64,000 bases of DNA from Anagrus nilaparvatae (Eukaryota > Arthropoda > Insecta > Hymenoptera > Mymaridae). A program made the translations under genes and the position numbers. Where the stretch lies: NCBI GenBank assembly GCA_022575985.1, contig JAKSXM010000269.1, positions 1 through 64,000 of the forward strand, in the 5' to 3' direction. The notes under the pieces were generated by a model. The model was given only the letters and a program-made list of their open reading frames with translations, ran no database searches and was not told the origin of the DNA. This document shows positions 52,330-62,324 of this stretch, one piece after another; the first letter of the stretch is position 1, and each line of letters begins with the position of its first letter.

Positions 52330-52367
52330 TATTTATTAAGAACTTATCTAAAACCACTTTTTTTTGT

Positions 52368-52459
52368 TTTTTATTTAATGCATTCATTAAAGAGAAATAT
52401 CAAAAAAAAAGACTTAAAGTCAAATTTTTTGAATTTTTGGGTTTTTAATGTTTAAGACA
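52368..52459 (-). repeat. Right arm of inverted repeat at the satellite reversal
   Basis: Reads gttttttatttaatgcattc to tttaagacag and pairs with 51798-51891 with a few mismatches and short indels. A related passage (gatttctctttaatgaaagg) occurs near 56921, so the arm sequence exists elsewhere and may belong to a dispersed element. Confidence 0.85.
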
Positions 52460-52574
52460 GCCGATATCCAATTTCTTATACCATGAAATTTTTCGAATTT
52501 TTTCATATATAAAACACCCGACAATATAGATTGAAATATTTGAAACATTTTCATGTTGTAGATATGAAATGTTG
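52460..52574. other. Short AT-rich spacer beyond the right arm
   Basis: About 115 bp without satellite units. The passage ttttcatatataaaacaccc resembles the 'tatatatgaaaa' segment of the second tandem repeat at 55.2-56.9 kb. Nothing else is seen. Confidence 0.5.
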
Positions 52575-54173
52575 TTTAAATTATTTTTATGCAATAATAG
52601 CATTGAAATATTAGTATTGAAATTAGCAGATTATTCCCCACTTAAATGTTCTCGAATACTGAACTGTTTTATAGAAATGTTGTAATTTAAATTGTTTTTA
52701 TGCAGTAATAGCATTGAATTATTAATATTGAATTTATCAAAATATACCCCACTTAAATGTTTTCGAATACTGTCCTGTTTTATAGAAATTTTGTAATTTC
52801 AAATAATTTTATGCAATCGTAGCATTGAAATATTAGTATTCAATTTAGCAGAATATTCCCCTCTTAAATGTTTTCGAATACTGTCCTGTTTTATAGAAAA
52901 GTTATAATTTCAATTATTTTTATGCAATGATAGCATTGAAATATTAGTATTGTATTTAGCAAATTTGCCCCACTTAATTGTTTTAAAATATTTTCCTGTT
53001 TTATAGAAATGTTGTAATTTCAATTGTTTTTATGCAGTAATAGCATTGAATTATTAATATTGAATTTATCAAAATATACCCCACTTAAATGTTTTCGAAT
53101 ACTGTCCTGTTTTATAGAAATTTTGTAATTTCAAATAATTTTATGCAATCGTAGCATTGAAATATTAGTATTCAATTTAGCAGAATATTCCCCACTTAAA
53201 TATTCTCGAATACTTTCCTATTTTATAGAAAAGTTGTAATTTCAATTATTTTTATGCAATCATAGCATTGAAATATTAGTATTGAATTTAGCAGAATATT
53301 CCCCACTTAAATGTTCTCGAATACTGTCCTTTTTTATAGAAATGTTGTAATTTCAATTGTTTTTATGCAATAATAGCATTGAATCATTAGTATTGAATTT
53401 AGTAAAATATAACCCACTTAAATGATTTCAAATATTGACCTATTTTATAGAAATTTTTTAATTTAATATATTTTTATGCAATGATAGCATTGAAATTTTA
53501 GTATTGAATTTAGCAAATTTGCCCCACTTAAATGTTTTTGAAAACTGTCCTACTGTTTTATAACATTGAATTATTAGTATTGAATTTAGCAAAATATACC
53601 CCACTTAAATGTTTCCAAATATTGTCCTGTTTTATAGAAAAGTTGTAATTTCAATTATTTTTATTCAATGATAGCATTGAAATATTAGCATTGAATTTAG
53701 CAGAATATTCCCCTTTTTAAATGTTCTCGAATACTATCCTTTTTTATAGAAATGTTGTAATTTCAAGTGTTTTTATGCAATAATATCATTGAATTATTAC
53801 TATTGAATTTAGCAGAATATGCCCCACTTAAATGTTTTCAAATACTGTCCTGTTTTATAGAAATGTTGTAATTTTAATGGTTTTTATGCAATAATAGCAT
53901 TGAATTATTAGTATTGAATTTATTAAAATATACCCCACTTAAATGTTTTCAAATATGGACCTCTTTTATAGAAATTTTGTAATGTAAAATATTTTTATGC
54001 AATGATAGCATTGAAATATTAGTATTGAATTTAGCAAAATATACCCCACTTAGTTTTTTTCAAATATTGACCTCTTTTATAGAAATTTTGTAATGTAAAA
54101 TATTTCATGCAATGATAGCATTGAAATATTAGTATTGAATTAAGCAAAATAAACACCACTTTAAGAGTACCAC
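52575..54173 (-). repeat. Satellite array in reverse orientation
   Basis: The same 111-bp family appears here as its reverse complement (for example TTTTTATGCAATAATAGCATTG near 52586 and 'cccacttaaatgttctcgaatac' units). About fourteen units are present and are more diverged from each other than those on the left. The array ends at the TTAA that flanks the next element. Confidence 0.93.
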
Positions 54174-54177
54174 TTAA

Positions 54178-55208
54178 GGGGTATCTCTCATTTTTTTATC
54201 GATTTTTAAAAAATTTTCAAATTATTTTATTTCAATCATTTTATTATCAAAGTTAACAACTTTTCTGTTTATATTATTAAACTATTATTAAACATTAAGA
54301 AAAATGAAAAAAAAATTATATTTGTCGTTTTGTTCATATTATAGAGGGCGTCAAAGTATAGTCTGAAAAAAACGGTTCCCACGATTTCGCCCCTTTAGGA
54401 CAGCTGAAACTAAAAAACAGAATAGTATTATGTTCTGTAGAGTATTCTTTGGAGTTGGTACCAAAATGAGGAAAAAATTTTTAAAATTGACCATTTGGTG
54501 GGCATTTAAAAAAAAAATACGATTTTTGGGCCGAAAATGGACCGAAAATCGACCATAAAATGATTTCTGGTGCATATTAAGCTTAGTCCGAGGTACCAAA
54601 TCTAGCTATAACTTTAATAAAGAAAATGCACCAAGCTTTGTATCAATTGCTCAATTAGTTTTAGAGATATCGTGGGAACCGTTTTTAAAAAGTCATTTTG
54701 AGAAAAACGCGTTTAAAGTTTTTTTTTTAGCCTTAATTAACATATTTCAATTTTTAAGGTCTATAATACTTGCAAATAACTAGCCATCAGTCCTTGGACC
54801 ATATATAAGTCCTTGGAAATCCAAATAAGCTTGTTCCTGTTTTTGCAAGGCCTGCTTTTTGCCCATACGAGCCTGTTTTTTAGCTGCTTTTCTTGATTTT
54901 TCGATAGACGGGAACGTATATAATCGTGCTTGATAGCCTTTTTTTATTTTTTTTTTAATTTTTTTATTTATTTATTTATATATTTTCATATTTTTATTAT
55001 TATTAATATAAGATAATGTAATAAAAATTAAATTAAAAAAAAAATATATAAAAAAATATTGATATAAAATTATTAATATCTTAATATCTCAAAAACCATA
55101 TTTTTTTTTTGCCCAAAATTTTGTGTGCGCATTTTTAAGAGGTTTATAAACAATAAAAAAGAATAAAAAAATTTTCAAAAAAAAAATTTAAGAAATGAGA
55201 GATACGCC
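54178..55208. mobile_element. TTAA-flanked element with terminal inverted repeats (non-autonomous)
   Basis: The ends are inverted repeats: GGGGTATCTCTCATTT at the left and AAATGAGAGATACGCC at the right, one mismatch in 16. TTAA lies directly outside both ends (54174-54177 and 55209-55212), as in piggyBac-type insertion. An inner inverted pair, aaaacggttcccacgat near 54370 and atcgtgggaaccgtttt near 54670, adds foldback character. No transposase-sized ORF is visible in 1.03 kb, so it would rely on a partner element. Confidence 0.75.
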
Positions 55209-55212
55209 TTAA

Positions 55213-56860
55213 AAAAAAATATTTTATTGCAAAAGTCATATTGATTGTCCAAAACTTATGTAAGTTTTATATATGAAAATTTCATAAAATTTCATCTGTC
55301 TTTTTTAAACACGAAATAAATAAATTTCCTAAAAATATTTTATTGACAAAATCTTATGGATTGTCCACATCTTTATAAATTTCCAATGTATATTTTATTT
55401 CGTCTTATATATGAAAAGTTCATATCATTCAAACTTTAGAAATTGTCAATTTATCTTATTGCAAAAGTCATATTGATTGTCCAAAACTAAATAAATTTCC
55501 AATGTATATTTTACTTCATTTTATATATGAAAAGTTCGTAAAATTTCATTCGTTTGTTTTAAATATGAAATAATAAAAATTTTCAAATAAATATTTTATT
55601 GCAAAAGTCATATTGATTGTCAAATATTTTATGAAAATATCTTAAAATTTCATTCTTTTGTTTTAATTAGGAAATAATAAAAATTTAAAAAAAAATTATT
55701 TTATTGCAAAAGTCATATTGTCCAAGACTTAATAAATTTCCAATCTATATTTTACTTCGTTTTATATATGAAAAGTTCATATAATTCAAACTGTATAAAT
55801 TGTCAATTTATCTTTTATTTTTTTTCGTCAATGTAAATATCATTTAAAAAAAATATTTTATTGCAAAAGTCATATTGATTGTTCATAACTTTATAAATTG
55901 TAATTGTTTATTTTATTTAGTTTTTTCTATGAAAATATTATAAAATTTCATTCGTTTGTTTTAAATATGAAATAATAAAAATTTTCAAAAAATATATTTT
56001 ATTGCAAAAGTCATATGGATTGTCCAAAACTTTATAAATTTCCAATGTATATTTTACTTCGTTTTATATATGAAAAGTTCATAAAATTTCATTCGTCTGT
56101 CTTAAACATAAAAAAATAAATATTTCCAAAAAAAATCTTTTATTGCAAAAGTCATATTGATTGTTCCCAACTTGATAAAAGTCAAAAAATTTTCAATATA
56201 TATTTCTTGTTATATAAAATAATATAATAATATATATATTTTGTTTCAGATATTAAAAAAAAATTTTAAATGATAAATTTTTTTGTAATTTAATGTTAAT
56301 TATTATATTTAGATTGTTATATGAATATATAAATAAGAATGTTATGAATTTATAATATTATAATATAATATTCATAAATTCATATAATAATTGTCCAAAA
56401 CTTTATAAATTTTATAAAATTTCATTTGTGTGTTTTAAAACCGAAATAAAGAAATTTTCAATAAAAATATTTTATTGCAAAAGTCATGTTGATTGTCCAA
56501 AATTTTATAAATTTCATAATATTTCATTTCTGTGTTTTAAACACGAAATAAATGAATTTATTAAAAAAATATTTTATTGCAAAAGTAATATTGTTTGTCC
56601 TAAACTTTATAAATTTCCTAAAATTTAATTTGTGTGTTTAAAAAAAAAAATTTTAAATTTAAAAATTAAAAAATTTAAGAATTAAAAAATTTCATAAAAT
56701 TTCATTCGTTTGTCTTAAACATGAAAAAATAAAAATTTCAAAAAAAAATCTATTATTGCAAAAGTCATATTAATTGTTCACAGCTTGATAAAAGTAGAAA
56801 TTTTTTAATATATATTTTTTTTTATATAAAATAATATAATAATATATATATTTTGTCTCA
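55213..56860 (+). repeat. Second, irregular tandem repeat
   Basis: About ten imperfect units share 'ttttattgcaaaagtcatat', 'tgattgtccaaaacttt', 'ataaatttccaatgtatatt' and 'aaaatttcattcgt' segments. The tattgcaaaagtca core recurs at about 55222, 55337, 55454, 55593, 55699, 55855, 55997, 56138, 56469, 56571 and 56752, so spacing varies from about 100 to 180 bp with one gap. Units are less conserved than the main satellite. A palindromic AT stretch (gaatttataatattataata) lies at about 56345-56390. Confidence 0.85.
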
Positions 56861-57768
56861 GATATTAATTTTTTAAAAGATAAATTTTTTTGTAATTTAA
56901 CGTAAATTGGTTTTCTAGAGATTTCTCTTTAATGAAAGGGTTAAATTAAACACCAAAAAAACTTGTTTAAGATAACGCACTAACAAATACATAGCACTTT
57001 AGTTTGATCGTTTTGGTGATATAGATTTCGAGTTACACACTGATTAGGGTGACAACTTTTTTAAATTATTTCATTTTAATATATATAGGATATATAGGAT
57101 AGGATTTTATGATTAAAATATTTTTTTAAACAATTTTTAAATGAAAAACAAAAATTATTTTAAATTCGCGCAGCAATATTTTTTATTTTTAGACATCAAC
57201 GGATAGTGTGATAGTTAAATGTTCAAAATTACTGTAACATTCTGCCGAGCGTAGCGAGGCCAATCAGGGCCCAGATTCTCTATTCATTTCACAGCTTTAT
57301 CAAACCTGGTATGGCTGGTATGCTGAATAAAGTCGAATGTTTTTAGAAATGCTAGTATTTTGACGATCAAAAGAGCGCATGTATCAAACGGTAGCACTGT
57401 CACAAAGTAATAAGGCGCCTTGTAACCTTTATTACACGGCAAATTCAAATTTTTAATGCATCTAGACTTATTGTCTCCTACGTGTTATGTAATCATATGG
57501 ATTTTTGGTTATGTTATGTAATTATTAAATTTAATTGTAATTTAAATTAAAATAACTAATACTCATTAAAATTATTAAATATACAATTTATTTTGAATTA
57601 TAAATTATATAATTTTATACTTCTGAACTAAAAAGTATTTTAAAAAAGAATAAAAAATAATGAATAGAAAAATAAATATTTTTGAAACGTACGGTTAAAC
57701 ATATATTTTTAATTTATAACTAATTCGTTCAAGAAATCAGAAAAAAATTTTTTGAATGTAACAAATAT
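56861..57768. other. AT-rich intergenic DNA, nothing recognised
   Basis: No gene, repeat array or RNA is seen. One island of mixed composition at about 57235-57450 includes the near-palindrome GCCGAGCGTAGCGAGGC, which may be a transposon remnant. Confidence 0.5.
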
Positions 57769-57770
57769 TA

Positions 57771-58298
57771 CTCCAGTCAAAATACGGGGGGGGGGGGGTT
57801 GTATTGTTTCTGGCCACCACCAGATTTGGTCTACTATAGGTTTTTTGGGTCGCTGAACACGAAAATCGGGGTCTTTTCTATGAGAAACTGGGGCTTGACC
57901 CTTAAATTGGGCAAAACTTGCCCTAAAAAGGGCATTTTTGACAAATTCACTCTAAGCCTTTGAAAATTGGTATACGGGGGATTTTTGGGTCGCTAATTAC
58001 GAATATTCAATTATTTTTTATGAAAAATTATACCTTTGCCCTTAAATTTGCCCAAACTAGCCCCTAAAAGGGCATTTTTGCTACATTCAGTCCAGCCCTC
58101 TATACCAAAATGCAAAGGCTTAGATTGAATTTGTCAAAAATGCCCTTTTTAGGGCCAGTTATGCCCAATTTAGGGTCAAGCCCCAGTTTCTCATAGAAAA
58201 GACCCCGATTTTAGTGTTCAGCGACCCAAAAAACCTATAGTAGACCAAATCAGGTGGTGGCCAGAAACAATACAACCAAACCCGTATTTTGACTGGAG
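57771..58298. mobile_element. Foldback element with TA target duplication (MITE-like)
   Basis: The two outer ~160-bp segments are reverse complements of each other. The left starts CTCCAGTCAAAATACGGG and the right ends CCCGTATTTTGACTGGAG; TA flanks both sides. Further pairing includes CTATAGGTTTTTTGGGTCGC with its complement, and AGAAACTGGGGCTTGACCC with GGGTCAAGCCCCAGTTTCT. The TA duplication suggests mobilisation by a Tc1/mariner-type enzyme. It has no coding capacity. A run of about 13 G lies in the left arm only. Confidence 0.85.
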
Positions 58299-58571
58299 TA
58301 TATTGCCATTGTCTAAACTATTCGGAATGCTGAAAGTCAATTTAACGTCAATTAAAGATTTTGCTAAATTTTGTCTTAGAAAATATTCAATTTATATTAA
58401 AAAAAGCCTATTTCTAAAGTAAAAAAATGCATGAACTTCATCATAAAATAATAATGATTAATTTTTCCCTGATTATTCATGTCTTAAAGAAAAAAATCAT
58501 TTTTATTTATCATTTTTATTAATTCAGTTTATTATATACTCGCGCAAAAACCATGACGGTTTACCATTTGG

Positions 58572-58599
58572 TTAACCATCTGGTTTTTCAGATGGTTAA
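58572..58599. other. Perfect 11-bp hairpin
   Basis: TTAACCATCTG, a six-base loop GTTTTT, then CAGATGGTTAA. It lies in the DNMT3 3' flank about 155 bp beyond the stop codon. The neighbouring phrase ATGAAAATGAACCTT at about 58637 also occurs in the foldback element at 59478, so this may be an element fragment. Confidence 0.6.
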
Positions 58600-58709
58600 T
58601 CACGAGATATTTTAAGAAAATAATAAGACCCTCAGGATGAAAATGAACCTTGCAGGTAGAAAAAGATAAAAAAGAGTCTTGTAAAGTATGAGAAAATAAA
58701 ATAAAATAT

Positions 58710-58759
58710 ACGTATTTATTTATTATATATGTATTTCTTTATTTCTTTACACCTTTATT
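58710..58759 (-). terminator. Poly(A) signals for DNMT3
   Basis: On the minus strand AATAAA overlaps the stop codon (complement of 58754-58759), and further AATAAA copies lie about 35 bases on (complement of about 58717-58724). The downstream set leaves room for a short 3' UTR and is the likelier one. Confidence 0.5.
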
Positions 58760-61700
58760 TGTAATGTATTCTGAACAAAAAAAAAGTTAAACACCTTAGC
58801 AGCTCAGTAAACGCTTGATCACTAAAAGATTTTCCTATCAATTTTAACCTGTTAGTGTCTGAAAGATTATTAACTTTTGTATAGTCATCTTTCATACCGA
58901 AAATACGCTCTATTTCAATAATATCCATATTCGCCAACTTGTTATTTTCTAATAATACTGGTTTCATATTATATCTACCTAAAAGCAACCAAACAAAATA
59001 TTATACATTATTTATTTATAAATAGTATTCATTTATTAAAGCAAAAAAAGTGGTTATTTTCAATAAAGTACCTTGTCTTAAAGAATTACTGCTTGTAGTA
59101 ATAGTGCATACTTTTTTTACAAGAGCTTTTCTTTTTGGAAGTAAGACATCTTGCAAATGCGAATGACAAGGTTTCAATGGCCCACATGGTAAATTTGTCC
59201 AAATAAGCCTACTTCTATAAGATGGAGAAAAATCAGCTGCTTCTAATAAATACGGTTGCACTCCCAAGTATCTGAGTATAAATAAATAGTATTTCAATGA
59301 CTAATCTTACTGAAATAACCATGTAGTAGTACTACTCCCTGGTTCAGAGAGTTATAATTCCCTAAATCAGGAAGTTAACTACCCGATTTAGAGAATTGAC
59401 TTCCTGGGACGGGAGTCAACTCCCACAAATTTCTGTGATATCCTTGAACATCTTTGGAATGAAAATGAACCTTACTTTTTGAATTTTTCATTCAAAATAA
59501 TTGTCCCATTTTCCAATATGGTGGACCAAAAAACATGAAAAATAGAAATATTAACATTACTCATGGGTTTTCGAAGTCGAGAAAAACTTTTTTACGCATG
59601 AAATATTCTATGGTAAAAATATTTTTATAATTCAAAACGTTTTTCTAAAGCTCGGGAATCCACAGGAAATATAGAAAGTTCTTCTTCATGTTTTTTTTTG
59701 CAATATTGGAAAATCGGAAAATATTCTGGGGTAAACAATAAAAGTTTTCAGCAATGAAAGTGTTGCAATCTCGAAAACCCCCAATTAATGTACAAAACTT
59801 ATTCTGACATGTTTTTTAGTCCGTCATCAAGGAAAATTGGAAAATATTCTAGGGCGAAAAAAATAAAAATTTTCATTCAAAAAAACGATTTTATCAACCT
59901 CGAAAACCCCCAGATAATGTTGAAAGTGTCTACTTTCATGTTTTTTGGTCCACCATATAGGAAAACCGGAAAATTTTTAAGAATGAAAAATTAAAAATTA
60001 CGCCTCCATGATATCAGCTTTCCCTTGTACGGTTCATTTTCATCCCGAAGGTATTCCAGGAGATGCCAGAAATTTCAGAGAGTTACTCCCTGCCGCAGGG
60101 AGTTTACACTCTAAATCAGCGAGTTATAACACATATGAGTCAAAAAGTAATACTACGTGGTTATTTTTGTTAGAATAAGCTATAAATATAATATTAAATG
60201 TAGTATACTTAGAGATCTCATTTTTGTCCTTTTTACTCATCGAGGCTACATTTTCAAAGACAAAAAAAAAATTTCCCCTTTGTTGTGCTTCAAAATCCAC
60301 TTTAAAATTTTGCAGTATACAAAAAACAGTAATCCACTTCCTCCTGTCACAAGTTCATTAAATTTATTTTTTAGTTTTTTTTTAAATTTCTTATATTAAC
60401 ATTAATATTGTAACTTCTCGTGCTCTTGAACAAGGGCAAGGGGGGAGCCCCGGACTCTCCATCGTCTCACAGACCTTTGTGTATGTTAAATACTATTGGT
60501 AAGGTGATAGAGAGCATGCTCCGGGCAAGGCTCAGAAAGGCAATTGAGGAGGGCGGTGGTCTCTCCGAGGAGCAGCATGGTTTTCGTGAAGGGCGTTCCA
60601 CGATAGACGCCATCCGGCGCGTCGTGGACACCGTAGAGGCTGAGAGAAAAAGGGGGCCTGCTAACTGCAGGGACGTCCTGCTGGTAACGCTGGACGTCAA
60701 AAACGCTTTTAACTCGGCCAGGTGGGATGACATGATCCGGTCTCTCGAGTACGATTTCCAGATACCTAGGTATCTGGGTAACGTACTAAAGGACTACCTG
60801 CGGGACCGGGGACTGCTCTACGACACGCTCGATGGCAGGCGTGAAAGGGTGTTAAGTGCAGGCATCGCGCAAGGTTCGGTTCTCGGACCGGACCTGTGGA
60901 ATGCCTTTTACGATGGCTTGTTGCGCGTCCACCTCCCGGAAGGAGTTTCCCTGATCGGGTACGCCGACGATGTGGCCCTGACCATAACGGGCAGGGACAT
61001 TGAAGTGACCCAGGAGAGGTTGAATCTAGTCATGAGACGGATCAACCTCTGGATGGGCGAGCACGGGCTCCAGCTTGCGATCCCAAAAACGGAGATCGTA
61101 TTGCTGACCCGTCGAAGGGTTCCCACCGATTTCGAAGTAATTATCGACGACGGCGGAAACCCTCACACGATCCGAACCAGAACATCGATGAAATACCTGG
61201 GAGTTCAGCTTGATAACAAGCTGACCTTCTGGGAGCAATTTCAGAGGTCGTGTGAAAGGGCAGCGTCGGTCGCATCCTCCCTGTCAAGGCTCATGGCCAA
61301 CATCGGGGAACCCAAACCAGGGAAGCGAAGGCTCCTGATGTCAGTCGTCAACTCTGTCCTGCTCTACAGATCAGAAGTCTGGGCGAAGACCACGGAAACT
61401 GCCAAGTACAGACATAAAATATCGTCTGTACAGAGGCAAGCGGCACTGAGGATCGCCTGCGCATACCAGACGGTATCCCTAGAGGCGATCCAGGTCGTGG
61501 CTTTGGTCATACCCATCGACCTGCTAGCGCTGGAGCGGAAATTCATCTACGAAAGCGTGGTGGACCGCGAAGTGGCAACCACTCGCGCCCGCTCCAGATC
61601 TATGGAAGCCTGGCAGGAACAATGGGAAAACAACGAAAAGGATAATGCTCGATGGACACGCACACTGATTCCAGATGTGCAGGCATGGATGGGAGGACAG

Positions 61701-62286
61701 CATGGGGAGGTGGATTTCTACCTTACCCAATTCTTGACCGGGCACGGGTAATTCTGTGTCATGTTAAAACACTGGCATAAGGTGGCAACAAAGGAGTGCT
61801 TGCACTGTCCGGGCGTGGATGATACAGTGGAGCACACATTCTTCGAATGTGTTCGCTACTCGGGGGGGGCGCCCGCCCTTCCCGATTTGGAGGCCGGAGA
61901 CGGTGGTCCCGGAAATGCTACGGAGTTCCGAAAACTGGAACAAAGTAGCAGAGTACGTAACGACCACCTTGTTGCAGAAGAAGGAGGAGGGCTTTCTATC
62001 GTAGAGAGCTCTCCTGCCCCTAGGCAGGGGGGAAGGCAGCGGCCAGCTGCCTAGGCTGCGCGTCCCAAACTGAAGTTATACCTGAAAAGGGAGTTCCGGT
62101 TTGGGACAAACAAGCGCGGGGGGTTTAAAATGTGTTTATCCAGTAAGAATCTGGGGCGTAGCCGGCGATCGCGTTCGCCGGTGGTCTCCCGGTTGTACAC
62201 TTTGTACAACTGGGCGGTCATGGAAATTTGCGGGTCTTTAAGGCTCGCAAACACTCCATGGCTGATGTAAGATTTACATATTTCCC

Positions 62287-62324
<38 letters not shown>

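Larger units (their letters stand above)
60417..62319 (+). mobile_element. 5'-truncated R1-clade non-LTR retrotransposon
   Basis: The insertion starts inside the reverse transcriptase domain, runs through the C-terminal zinc-finger region and a structured 3' UTR, ends in about 30 A (62291-62320), and is bounded by a 13-bp duplication. Its GC content is far above that of the surroundings, so it is easily seen. It lies in a DNMT3 intron, antisense to the gene; without it the intron would be only about 84-97 bp. 5' truncation is usual for this class. Confidence 0.92.

Noticed and set aside
52161..52448. 95-residue frame across the SINE tail
   Set aside because: It runs through the A29 tail as poly-Lys and has no coding character.
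54351..54599. 82-residue frame in the TTAA-flanked element
   Set aside because: No transposase motif, and the length is expected by chance in this stretch.
57787..57800. Poly-G run as a quadruplex or regulatory site
   Set aside because: It is a single mononucleotide run in one arm of the foldback element and probably reflects slippage or sequencing.
58780..58815. Extra short intron near the DNMT3 stop (T9-GTTCAG acceptor)
   Set aside because: The only donor upstream would leave an intron under 30 bp; the continuous frame to TAA is simpler.
60157..60399. Plus-strand 80-residue frame near the R1 insertion
   Set aside because: It overlaps the DNMT3 motif VI exon on the opposite strand, whose protein and splice sites are convincing.
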